This document shows, piece by piece, positions 15,623-23,167 of a stretch of DNA of 64,000 bases (the stretch's first letter is position 1; each line of letters starts with the position of its first letter). The stretch spans positions 1-64,000 of the forward strand of contig JAJPHI010000009.1 in the NCBI GenBank assembly GCA_021325355.1. The letters are read 5' to 3'. The stretch comes from Pseudomonadota bacterium (lineage in GTDB: Bacteria > Desulfobacterota > Binatia > Binatales > Binataceae). The notes beneath the pieces are model-generated. The model saw only the letters and a program-made list of their open reading frames with translations. It was not told where the DNA came from and ran no database searches. The position numbers and the translations under genes were made by a program.

Positions 15623-16617
15623 GCCATCACTCCGACAAAACGCCAGTCGAGAACCTCGGTCGAGGTCCCGTCGATCTCGCCGCGAACCTTCGCGCGCAGG
15701 CTGACCAGTCCGCCGCCCTCGCCCAGCCGCTCGCACGCCTCGAGCTCGAGCGTGCTGCGTAGCGTCATGCCCTCGCGCACGGGCGCCAGATGGTCGCAGC
15801 CGCGCCAGCCCACGATCGTCACGAGGTTCGGCAGGGCGCGCACCGCATGAGAAGCCGCAATTCCGATCGTATGGCCGCCGTAGACCAGTCGGCCGGCGCT
15901 ACTCACCGCCGCGTCATGATGGGTCATCGCGATATTCAGCGTCAGCCGCGCGAGCTCCGGGGCTGAGGTCACGACGTCGCCGCCCGCGATCTCCCAGATC
16001 GTGCCCGGTACCAGGTCGTTGAAGTGGAGGCCGGGCGCCGCGCGCCTGAATTCGTCGAGCCGCCACCCTTCAAGCGGCGCGCGCAGGGCCGCGCCATCGA
16101 GTTCGGAGGGCAGCTCGGGCAACTCCGCCTGATGAGGTGTCTGCAGCGACTGATCGCGCAGCGGGATCATCGCGCAACGCTGATAATCGAGCACCTCGCG
16201 CTGATGCTGGTCCACCGTGCGGATACGCAGCACGGCGAGCCCGGTCGCGGCGCGGCCCGGCCGTCCGCGATTCTGCCGCAGGCCCGTGATGGTCGTCACC
16301 GTGTAGAGCGTATCGCCGATTGCCGGGAAGCGGCGAAAGACCATTCCGCGATAAAACAGGTTCGCGATCACCCGCTGCGTCACCAGCGTCGATTGCCCGT
16401 TCGCCAGATCCCACACCAGTCCCGGATAGGCGATCACACCGCCGGTGACGCGGCGGCTGAGTTCATGATCGAGCGCGAGGCGGAAACGGTTGCCGACAAT
16501 CGCCATGTGCTGGGCCGCCAGCCCCTCGGTGAGAGTAATCGCCGGCGCGTCAACGAACTCCTGTCCGATCCGCAGGTCCTCGAAGTAAGGGCCACCAATT
16601 ATCGTGCTAGAAGGCAT
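15619..16617 (-). CDS. MaoC-like double hot-dog hydratase, mesaconyl-CoA hydratase (Mch)-like
   Basis: 332 residues with two hot-dog halves. The N-terminal half begins YFEDLRIGQEF and contains GDTLYTVTTITGLRQN; the C-terminal half holds the hydratase signature region MTHHDAAVSSAGRLVYGGH. This arrangement resembles Mch, which interconverts mesaconyl-C1-CoA and beta-methylmalyl-CoA, as well as other MaoC enoyl-CoA hydratases. It is the first gene of the probable operon running through the CoA-transferase-like, aldolase, DUF35, GST and GT87 genes, and overlaps the next gene by 4 bases. The start is ATG 16617. A terminator of the upstream lipoprotein gene lies 60 bases before it. Confidence 0.7.
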   Translation of the reverse strand: MPSSTIIGGPYFEDLRIGQEFVDAPAITLTEGLAAQHMAIVGNRFRLALDHELSRRVTGGVIAYPGLVWDLANGQSTLVTQRVIANLFYRGMVFRRFPAIGDTLYTVTTITGLRQNRGRPGRAATGLAVLRIRTVDQHQREVLDYQRCAMIPLRDQSLQTPHQAELPELPSELDGAALRAPLEGWRLDEFRRAAPGLHFNDLVPGTIWEIAGGDVVTSAPELARLTLNIAMTHHDAAVSSAGRLVYGGHTIGIAASHAVRALPNLVTIVGWRGCDHLAPVREGMTLRSTLELEACERLGEGGGLVSLRAKVRGEIDGTSTEVLDWRFVGVMA

Positions 16618-16677
16618 ACCCTTATTTACGCTTTCTCGATGGCGATCGGGAACAGGCGCGGCCGCCTGCTGCGTCTG

Positions 16678-16717
16678 AAAAAAATGCGCCGCTCCGCGTT
16701 AAACGCGAAGGCGGCGC
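16678..16717 (-). terminator. Rho-independent terminator of the lipoprotein gene
   Basis: On the minus strand a hairpin (7-bp outer stem 16711-16717 with 16686-16692, inner 5-bp stem 16703-16707 with 16695-16699) is followed by seven T residues (A run at 16678-16684 on the plus strand). This is a textbook intrinsic terminator separating the lipoprotein gene from the hydratase operon. Confidence 0.85.
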
Positions 16718-16793
16718 GAGGTCGCGCAGATCGTCGTGTCGGCCAGGCGCTACCGCTAGAGGGATTGAGGCGCGGATTGCGCGCGGCGTGTGC

Positions 16794-17561
16794 TCAGTTG
16801 TTCACCGCGACGTTCGCGGCCTTGATATACTTGACGAGCTCCACCAGTTCCATCCGGGTGCCGTTTTCGTCACCTTCCAGAACCTCGGTCTTCACCAGCC
16901 CGACGTTCGGCGCATACCAGTCCCGATAGAGCAGGTCGGCCGGTTTGGCGGTCTTGGCGTACTGACCACCCTCGTAACGCGCGTGCGTATCGATCCGGAT
17001 ACAGCCCGAATAGCGTCCCGCCGGAACCACAACATCGTCGGGATCAAACACCGTCACATGGCTTTGCCTGATATCGAAGGCGTCGGCCATATGCCCGAAC
17101 GGGAAAATCGTGCTGTCCCAGTGGATATTCGGTGCCATCCGCGCCGGCATGAACTCGCGGTCTTCGGATCGCCCCCAGGGCGCGATCTCGATATCGCCCT
17201 GGCCGAATTGCATCCCGGACAGACGCGAGAGGAATCCGCTGTTTTCCACGTAAACAATCGGTCGCGAACCGCCCCGGTCCATGTTGTAGTACTCTTCGAC
17301 CAGTTGTCCCGTGACATTCAGCGACGGCACGTACTTCAGACCGACCACGCGATCAGTGACGATATAAGTCTCGTGCTGGCTCTTGCTCTGCACGCGATAG
17401 GTCCATACCGAGCTCGGCTCGAGGGGGAAAAAGGATTTGGCGAGCGCGGGATTGTAGATCGCGGTCGGACGATGCTCGCAGCCGCCGACTACCGCCACCA
17501 TCAGCGCCGCGCCCAGCAGTGCTGCCGTTCCTTTGCAGGCAAAAGCCACGCGTTTCTTCAC
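16794..17561 (-). CDS. Lipoprotein of unknown function
   Basis: About 255 residues. The N terminus VKKRVAFACKG followed by a hydrophobic run ending VVGGC (lipobox, Cys28) marks a signal-peptidase-II lipoprotein. The mature region contains FFPLEPSSVWTYRVQ and later YSGCIRIDTHARY and DLLYRDWYAPNVGLVK, a pattern seen in uncharacterised envelope lipoproteins; no function is known. The GTG at 17561 gives a normal-length signal peptide; GTG 17606 and TTG 17618 are possible longer starts. The gene ends at a strong terminator. Confidence 0.65.
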   Translation of the reverse strand: MKKRVAFACKGTAALLGAALMVAVVGGCEHRPTAIYNPALAKSFFPLEPSSVWTYRVQSKSQHETYIVTDRVVGLKYVPSLNVTGQLVEEYYNMDRGGSRPIVYVENSGFLSRLSGMQFGQGDIEIAPWGRSEDREFMPARMAPNIHWDSTIFPFGHMADAFDIRQSHVTVFDPDDVVVPAGRYSGCIRIDTHARYEGGQYAKTAKPADLLYRDWYAPNVGLVKTEVLEGDENGTRMELVELVKYIKAANVAVNN

Positions 17562-17624
17562 TTTCCGGCACCTTCGCTTGAACTTCCGACGACGTTCGAT
17601 CGTCACTAATCCGCCCAATTAGTC

Positions 17625-17675
17625 AACCTTCAGGCCGAGCTGAAGGTTCCGCGCCGCGCGCCCCCGTCGCGGCGC
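17625..17675 (-). terminator. Two tandem hairpins between lipoprotein genes
   Basis: Perfect stems 17625-17633/17640-17648 (9 bp) and 17651-17658/17668-17675 (8 bp, very GC-rich). They lie just after the stop of the gene at 17709-18272, reading leftwards. No strong T run follows, so they may attenuate or protect mRNA ends rather than fully terminate. Confidence 0.45.
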
Positions 17676-17708
17676 CTCCTGGCGGCATCTTAATCGTTGC
17701 GGCGCATC

Positions 17709-18272
17709 TTAGCTGTTGGGGCTCGACCGATAGGCCGGCGCAATCTTCGAGGATTGCTTGGGGTCCGTGACCGTATAATCGATCGCGATCGCGTCGACGT
17801 AATAGCCGTTATGACCCTCCTCGCCAATCAGCCGGGTGTGCTCCGCTTCCTTGATATAGTCGCCCTGGGTCGCGTAGGTATTGTGCTCGGTGGTTTCGTT
17901 CTCGGTCTCGTTGGGTCCCGCCTGATAGAGCGAGTTCTTGATATCCTGGTGCTGACTGTTGAGGATGACCAGCGCGTCCGCCCCGGTTTCGCACGCCCGC
18001 CGCTTTAGCGCCGGCAGGACGTCCGGCATGGTGTCACTCGAATCGGCCCAGGCCTCCACGATGGCAATCTGCTTATAACCCTCGGAAAGCGGCATCGTGT
18101 CGAGCACCGGCATATCACAATCCGGGGCGCGCGCGGGATTATCGTAATTGCCGAGCTGCGTGACGTTAACCTGCATCGTGGTCTTGCCCGGCGTCGAGCA
18201 TGCCCCCAGCAAGCCGATTACCGCCGCGAGTGACACCGCCCGCAGAACCGCTTCGCATCGAATGCTCGCCAT
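17709..18272 (-). CDS. Small lipoprotein, RcsF-like C-terminal pattern
   Basis: 187 residues starting MASIRCEAVLRAVSLAAVIG with lipobox LLGAC (Cys25). The mature protein has a Cys pair (APDCDMP and KRRACETGADALVIL); the second segment is reminiscent of RcsF/DUF4156-type small lipoproteins, where a conserved Cys-x-x-Gly-Ala-[DN] turn precedes a buried strand. This is a weak resemblance and no function is assigned. ATG 18272 is preferred over TTG 18278 because GGGGA lies at a normal distance upstream. It is divergent from the secreted low-complexity protein gene. Confidence 0.65.
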   Translation of the reverse strand: MASIRCEAVLRAVSLAAVIGLLGACSTPGKTTMQVNVTQLGNYDNPARAPDCDMPVLDTMPLSEGYKQIAIVEAWADSSDTMPDVLPALKRRACETGADALVILNSQHQDIKNSLYQAGPNETENETTEHNTYATQGDYIKEAEHTRLIGEEGHNGYYVDAIAIDYTVTDPKQSSKIAPAYRSSPNS

Positions 18273-18408
18273 AGCCAATCCCCGATATGACGTTTCACGA
18301 ATACTGACCGATCAGCAGCTTCACATCATAGCCAAGTGAACGACTGACGTTTAGCCTTCGTCTAATGTTTTGGCTGTTCATCTTGAAGGGAAGGAGTATG
18401 CTAAGGCT

Positions 18409-19284
18409 GTGAAGCAGGGCAAGCGCATGATGATGCGAATTGCGCTCGCGGCCGCATTTGTGTTCGCCGAGGCCTGCGCCGCCGCGCCGCCGGCTACCAA
18501 TCCGTACGCAAGCCCGTCCAGCTCTGCCCTGACCTCGAACAGCAGCGGCGCGTCAGCCGGCGCGAACCCGCGCCTTATTCCGACCGCCGATTCCTCAGGG
18601 CCGGTCGCATTGCCGCCCGGTTATACGCCCGACACCTCCAGCAGCCAGGGTCTGACCAACTATTTCAAGCAACATCGCTTGCCGCTGGTCGGCGCCCAGG
18701 TCCTGCGATGGCCCGACGGCAGACAAGCGGTCGTTCTCTACGGTTATGTCGGCTCTGAGTTCGGCAAAGAGGATGCCGTCACCAAAGCCCGCCGCTATCT
18801 CAACGATTCATCAATCGTCGTCGATAATCGGATCCAGGTCGAGCCCGAGCTCCTCGCGCAGGGCTCAGCCGGGACCGGCGCCGATGCCGCAAACGGCAAT
18901 GATACGACCGCCGACGCGTATGGCGCGAACGGCAATCCGGATAACTCCGGCGGCGAGGATCAAAGCGCGCAGAACTATCCCGACGCCAACGCTTACATCC
19001 AGCAACAGCAACAGAATCAGCAACTCGCGCAACAGCCGGGCGGGGCTCTCTCGATGGGCATGGGTAGCCTGATGGTGCCGCTGGTTATCGGGCTGCTCGG
19101 CTTCAGCGCGCTCTCCGGTGGCGGATCCTCGTTTGCGATCGGCGGAGGACCGGGAATGGGGCCGTTCGGCGGGATGGGGCCATTCGGCGGAATGGGCTCC
19201 TTCGGTTCGCCGGGCTACAATCCCTACGCCGGCTATCCCTCACCGACTTATCCCCCGGCGGGCGGCGGTCCGTACGGTCCCTGA
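18409..19284 (+). CDS. Exported low-complexity protein (Gln-rich and Gly/Pro-rich), unknown function
   Basis: About 290 residues. A signal peptide with n-region KQGKRMMMR and core IALAAAFVFAEACAAA leads to a Ser/Pro/Asn-rich stretch. Residues about 85-150 (YFKQHRLPLVGAQ to the LNDSSIVVDNRIQVE strand) look BON-like. An Asn/Gly/Asp linker, a Gln-rich tract (QQQQQNQQLAQQ), a hydrophobic segment (LMVPLVIGLLGFSAL) and a Gly/Pro/Phe-rich tail with repeated GPFGGMG units follow. GTG 18409 has AAGGAG at 18391-18396; ATG 18427 is the alternative. Possibly cell-surface or envelope associated. No homologue recognised. Confidence 0.55.
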   Translation: MKQGKRMMMRIALAAAFVFAEACAAAPPATNPYASPSSSALTSNSSGASAGANPRLIPTADSSGPVALPPGYTPDTSSSQGLTNYFKQHRLPLVGAQVLRWPDGRQAVVLYGYVGSEFGKEDAVTKARRYLNDSSIVVDNRIQVEPELLAQGSAGTGADAANGNDTTADAYGANGNPDNSGGEDQSAQNYPDANAYIQQQQQNQQLAQQPGGALSMGMGSLMVPLVIGLLGFSALSGGGSSFAIGGGPGMGPFGGMGPFGGMGSFGSPGYNPYAGYPSPTYPPAGGGPYGP

Positions 19285-19369
19285 CGGCTCGCCGCGCATC
19301 CCTGTTATCCGTCTCCGTCACCCTCGTTGATCTGCCGAGCGCCATGACTGAGGCTCTCATCTCTGCAAG

Positions 19370-20716
19370 GTGCCGGCTCGGCTCCGCCCTCGTTTGTGCT
19401 ATATTCGGTCTCGGAGGCAGTCCCGCCTGAGCTTTACGCGATCGTCAATCACCGCGGATCATCGCGAGCGCGCCATCCTGGTCGGCGTGGAAACCGCTTC
19501 AAGCAACGGCATCCTGACCGAAGATTCGCTCGCCGAACTCAGCAGTCTCGCGGAAAGCGCCGGCGCCGAAGTCGTCGGCGAGGTGTATCAGAAGCTCAGG
19601 AGCGCCGATCCGCGCACCTTTATCGGCCGCGGCAAGGCGGTCGAAGTGCGCGAAATGGCGCAGGCACGCGCCGCCACCCTCGCGATCTTCGACGATGCGC
19701 TCAGTCCCGCGCAGTCCCGTAACCTCGAAGACGAACTCAAACTGCGCGTGGTCGATCGCGCGCAGCTCATCCTCGATATCTTCGCCCAGCGCGCCCGCAC
19801 GCGCGAAGGCAAACTGCAGGTCGAGGTCGCGCAGTTGAGTTACCTGCAGCCGCGCCTGACCCGGCGATGGACCCATCTCTCGCGCCAGACCGCTGGCAGC
19901 GCCGGGGGCGGCCGGATCGGCACCCGCGGACCGGGCGAAACGCAGCTCGAGGTGGATCGCCGCCGCGTGCGCGAGCGCCTCACGTATTTGAAAAAGCGTC
20001 TGCACGAGGTTGCCCGCACCCGCTCGATCCAGCGGCGGCGGCGGATCGATGCGCCGTTCGCGACCGTCGCGCTGGTCGGCTATACCAACTCCGGCAAATC
20101 CTCCCTGATGAATGCCCTGACCGATGCCGGTGTCGAAGCGGCCGACCGACCATTTTCGACTTTGGATCCGACGATTCGCCGCCTCGTCCTCCCTGGCAAT
20201 CAGGCCGTGATGCTGGCCGATACCGTCGGCTTCATTCATCGCCTCCCGCACCTGCTGATCGAAGCCTTCAAGGCCACCCTCGAAGAGGTCCGCACGGCCG
20301 ACCTGCTGCTGCATGTGATCGACGCCAGCTCCCCGCTCCTCGACGAGCGGATGGCGATCGTCGAACAGGTCCTGGAAGCAATCGACGCCGGCGACAAACC
20401 GCGTCTGCTCGTCCTCAACAAGATTGACCTGCTGCCGGAGCCGCCCGGCCGCCGTTACGAGCATCCGTGCGTCCCCATCTCCGCCGTGACCCGGCAGGGG
20501 CTCGACGAACTGATGCGCGCGATGGCCCGGATGCTGGCACCGCAACGCCGCGAAATCGCGGTGTCTCTGCCGCTCTCGCGCGGCGATCTGATCGCGATGG
20601 CGCGGCGGGACGGCGAGATTCTCAGCGAGGAATACCGCGACGGCACCGTGGCGATGCGGGCGCGCGTCACACCGGCAGTTGCCGGTCGATTGCGCAAAGC
20701 GGCAATCGACGCTTAA
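19370..20716 (+). CDS. hflX: GTPase HflX
   Basis: 448 residues with the HflX architecture. The N-terminal domain includes RAILVGVE and FIGRGKAVEV; a glycine-rich linker follows (GGRIGTRGPGETQLEVDRR); then a coiled-coil helix and a TRAFAC GTPase domain with G1 GYTNSGKSS, G3 DTVGF and G4 NKID. HflX binds the 50S subunit and helps split or rescue stalled ribosomes. The GTG at 19370 is the earliest start; the first 25 or so residues are unusual and the true start may lie further in. pgsA-like follows after 22 bases. Confidence 0.93.
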   Translation: MPARLRPRLCYIRSRRQSRLSFTRSSITADHRERAILVGVETASSNGILTEDSLAELSSLAESAGAEVVGEVYQKLRSADPRTFIGRGKAVEVREMAQARAATLAIFDDALSPAQSRNLEDELKLRVVDRAQLILDIFAQRARTREGKLQVEVAQLSYLQPRLTRRWTHLSRQTAGSAGGGRIGTRGPGETQLEVDRRRVRERLTYLKKRLHEVARTRSIQRRRRIDAPFATVALVGYTNSGKSSLMNALTDAGVEAADRPFSTLDPTIRRLVLPGNQAVMLADTVGFIHRLPHLLIEAFKATLEEVRTADLLLHVIDASSPLLDERMAIVEQVLEAIDAGDKPRLLVLNKIDLLPEPPGRRYEHPCVPISAVTRQGLDELMRAMARMLAPQRREIAVSLPLSRGDLIAMARRDGEILSEEYRDGTVAMRARVTPAVAGRLRKAAIDA

Positions 20717-20738
20717 GTAGGCTGCGAGTCGATCAGCA

Positions 20739-21356
20739 ATGGCCACGATTCAGCGCAGTCGCGCCGCGGCGCCCGCTCAACTCACGCGTCTGAGCCTCGG
20801 GCAGTTGTTGAACGTGCCCAACGCCATCACCCTCTGCCGGCTTTCGCTGATTCCGGTCTTCCTCGGACTGCTGAGCAAGCGCGATACCGCGACCGCGCTC
20901 TATGTGTTCGCCGCCGCCGCCGCAACCGACGCCCTGGACGGCACCGTCGCGCGATGGTTCGACTGCCGCACCGAGATCGGCGCGATTCTCGATCCCTTCG
21001 CCGACAAGCTGCTCCTGCTCAGCTCCTTCGTTGCCCTCACCTTCAACGCCCTGATGCCGGTCTGGCTGCTGGGCGTGATTATCATCCGCGATATCGTGCT
21101 GGTCTTCGGCTACGTGATGGTCTCGTTTTTCTCCGCGGAACGGATTCCGGTGCGCCCGAGCTATCTGGGCAAAGCCGCGACCTGTCTGCAGATTGCCAGC
21201 GTGGTCGGCGCCTTGATTCAACTCGAAGCCAGCCGTCCGCTGGTCTGGAGCGTCCTGCTCGACCTGACCGCCGGCCTGACCGCGCTCTCGGGGACGCATT
21301 ACGTGTACCGCGGTCTCGTCTGGCTGAGCTCGCGCGAGCCCGAGATGTTCGCCTAG
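20739..21356 (+). CDS. CDP-alcohol phosphatidyltransferase (PgsA/cardiolipin synthase-like)
   Basis: 205 residues with about five membrane helices. The class signature D-x2-D-G-x2-A-R-x8-G-x3-D-x3-D is complete in the stretch TDALDGTVAR ... GAILDPFADK (near residues 64-90). PNAITLCRLSLIPVF is the usual N-terminal helix of PgsA. It transfers a phosphatidyl group from CDP-diacylglycerol to an alcohol at the inner membrane; glycerol-3-phosphate (PgsA) is most likely, CMP-forming cardiolipin synthase is the alternative. Confidence 0.85.
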   Translation: MATIQRSRAAAPAQLTRLSLGQLLNVPNAITLCRLSLIPVFLGLLSKRDTATALYVFAAAAATDALDGTVARWFDCRTEIGAILDPFADKLLLLSSFVALTFNALMPVWLLGVIIIRDIVLVFGYVMVSFFSAERIPVRPSYLGKAATCLQIASVVGALIQLEASRPLVWSVLLDLTAGLTALSGTHYVYRGLVWLSSREPEMFA

Positions 21357-21382
21357 AGCAGCGGCCCGACCGCGCACGCATA

Positions 21383-21415
21383 CGGTTTCGTTATTGATGA
21401 AGGAAGGCGAAACCG
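21383..21415. terminator. Hairpin between convergent genes
   Basis: An 8-bp inverted repeat (CGGTTTCG at 21383-21390, CGAAACCG at 21408-21415) with a 17-base loop sits between the convergent pgsA-like and DUF1614 genes. The loop is long and T runs are poor, so this is a weak bidirectional terminator candidate. Confidence 0.35.
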
Positions 21416-21422
21416 CCCGAGC

Positions 21423-22109
21423 TCAGGCGAGCAGCACCGCGACGATGCCGGTCAGAAAGATTCCGTCGAAAGTTCCTGCGCCGCCAATCGAGGCGACCGG
21501 CGCTCCCAACTCTCGGAGCTTGCCCAGATTCGCCAGGTCGGCCCCGATTAGCGTCCCCAGCACGCCGCTGACATAAGCGATCGCATCGATGTGATTGAGC
21601 GTTCCGAACATCGCGGCAAAAAACCACGCTGATACCGCCGCCACCAGCGGCGGGATGAACATCGGCACACCGATCCCCAGTCCGCGCAATGGCCGCGCCC
21701 ATCGATGCACTACGGCGGCCACCAGCGCCACGCCGAAAGCCGCCGGCATCAGGGCGCTCGGCTGATGGACCAGCACATAGAGCGAGACGGCGATCGGCAC
21801 GACCGCTCCGCCCACGTTGATCGCGACCGTCGTCGATCCTCCCGCATACTGATGCGGCACGCGGTAACGCACCCCGAAGTAAGTGACGTAATCGTCGGAA
21901 TGCAGATCGCCGCCGTCAACCGTCGCGATCGGGATGTTGATATAGCTGCCCAGCAGGCTCGCGAACAGGGCGAGAAACGCCAGCTCCGGCGGCAGACCCA
22001 GCGCGCCGAACGCATAATGGATGATGCCGATTTCGAGCAGCACGAAGATAAAACCGAGCAGCAGCAGGAACAGGAACGCATACAGGATGAGGAACGGCGA
22101 GAAGAACAT
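21423..22109 (-). CDS. DUF1614 family membrane protein
   Basis: 228 residues with six to seven membrane segments. The conserved DUF1614 segments are visible: FASLLGSYINIPIATV, YFGVRYRVPHQY, VAINVGGAVVPI, and near the end GVLGTLIGADLANL and ASIGGAGTFDGIFLTGIVAV. The family is widespread in bacteria and archaea but uncharacterised; transport or signalling cannot be decided. It is divergent from aroE with 64 bases between starts. Confidence 0.8.
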   Translation of the reverse strand: MFFSPFLILYAFLFLLLLGFIFVLLEIGIIHYAFGALGLPPELAFLALFASLLGSYINIPIATVDGGDLHSDDYVTYFGVRYRVPHQYAGGSTTVAINVGGAVVPIAVSLYVLVHQPSALMPAAFGVALVAAVVHRWARPLRGLGIGVPMFIPPLVAAVSAWFFAAMFGTLNHIDAIAYVSGVLGTLIGADLANLGKLRELGAPVASIGGAGTFDGIFLTGIVAVLLA

Positions 22110-22173
22110 GGCGCGATACTAGCACGCCGCTCGACGCTCGCCGACGACGCCTGACACGCGCGACGCACCTGCT

Positions 22174-23073
22174 ATGATCACGCCGATGAACGCTGGACTA
22201 TCGTTGAGCGGCCGTACCCGCCTCACCGCGATTTTCGGCGACCCCGTCGAGCACTCACTGTCACCGGCGATGCATAACCGGGCCTATGCAACACTCGGAA
22301 TGGACCGCGCCTACGTGGCCTTTCGCGTCGCGCCCGCGGATCTGCCGGCGGCCGTGCGCGCAATTCCTCCACTCGGCATCCTCGGCGTTAACCTGACGGT
22401 ACCGCATAAGGAAGCGGCGGTGGCGCTGATGGACACGCTGAGCGCCGAAGCGCAACTGCTCGGCGCGATCAACTGCGTGGTGAATCGCGACGGCCGCCTG
22501 CACGGCGATAACACCGACGCCCGCGGTCTCGAACAGGACTTGCGTGAAGCCGGACTCGATCTGGCGGGCAAGCGCGCGCTCATCATCGGCGCCGGCGGTG
22601 CCGCCGCCTCGGCGATACTCGCGGTGATTCGCCTTGGTGCCGAAGCGATCGCGCTCTGCAATCGAACGCTCGGCCGCGCACAGGAGCTGGCCCGCCGCTT
22701 CGAACATTACGTCGGCGATGCGCGCCGCGCGACACGGCTCGAAGTCGCCGGCCTGCAGGCGCTGACCATTCCCGCTACTTGGGCGAGTTGCGCCCTGGTC
22801 ATCAATGCCACGTCACTCGGCCTCGGCGGTGACCCTTTTCCACCCCTCGCCTATGAGGCAACCCCCTCGGACTGCTGCTTTTACGATTTGATCTATGCGC
22901 GAGCGCCAACGCCGTTTCTTGCGCCGGCGCTCGCGATGGGACGCGTGGCGCGCGATGGCGCAGGGATGCTCGCGAATCAGGGAGCGCTCGCTTTCGAGCT
23001 TTTTAACGGAATCGCGCCGCCACGGGGCCTGATGCGGGCGACATTGATGGCGGCGCTGGGCCGCTCGACGTGA
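22174..23073 (+). CDS. aroE: Shikimate dehydrogenase
   Basis: 299 residues. The substrate-binding N-terminal domain has GDPVEHSLSPAMHN (Ser-x-Ser for shikimate), LTVPHKEAAV with the catalytic Lys, and GDNTDARG with the Asp. The NADP domain begins ALIIGAGGAAASA with the NRT (CNRTLGR) NADP-phosphate site. It reduces 3-dehydroshikimate in aromatic amino-acid synthesis. Other steps aroC, aroK and aroB are at 31.7-34.5 kb. ATG 22174 is the first start; ATG 22186 is equally likely. Confidence 0.94.
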   Translation: MITPMNAGLSLSGRTRLTAIFGDPVEHSLSPAMHNRAYATLGMDRAYVAFRVAPADLPAAVRAIPPLGILGVNLTVPHKEAAVALMDTLSAEAQLLGAINCVVNRDGRLHGDNTDARGLEQDLREAGLDLAGKRALIIGAGGAAASAILAVIRLGAEAIALCNRTLGRAQELARRFEHYVGDARRATRLEVAGLQALTIPATWASCALVINATSLGLGGDPFPPLAYEATPSDCCFYDLIYARAPTPFLAPALAMGRVARDGAGMLANQGALAFELFNGIAPPRGLMRATLMAALGRST

Positions 23074-23106
23074 TTGCCGCGATTAATCGCAGATTGCCGC
23101 TTGATG

Positions 23107-23150
23107 GAAAAACAACGGCGGCGGGTTTCGATCACCCGCCGCCGTTTCTG
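23107..23150. terminator. Bidirectional terminator between aroE and the DUF1302 gene
   Basis: Perfect 13-bp stem (23114-23126 and 23134-23146) with a 7-base loop. It is flanked by AAAAA at 23108-23112 and TTT at 23145-23147, so it can act for aroE on the plus strand and for the outer-membrane protein gene on the minus strand. Confidence 0.85.
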
Positions 23151-23167
23151 CCGAGTTAAGGGCCGCT

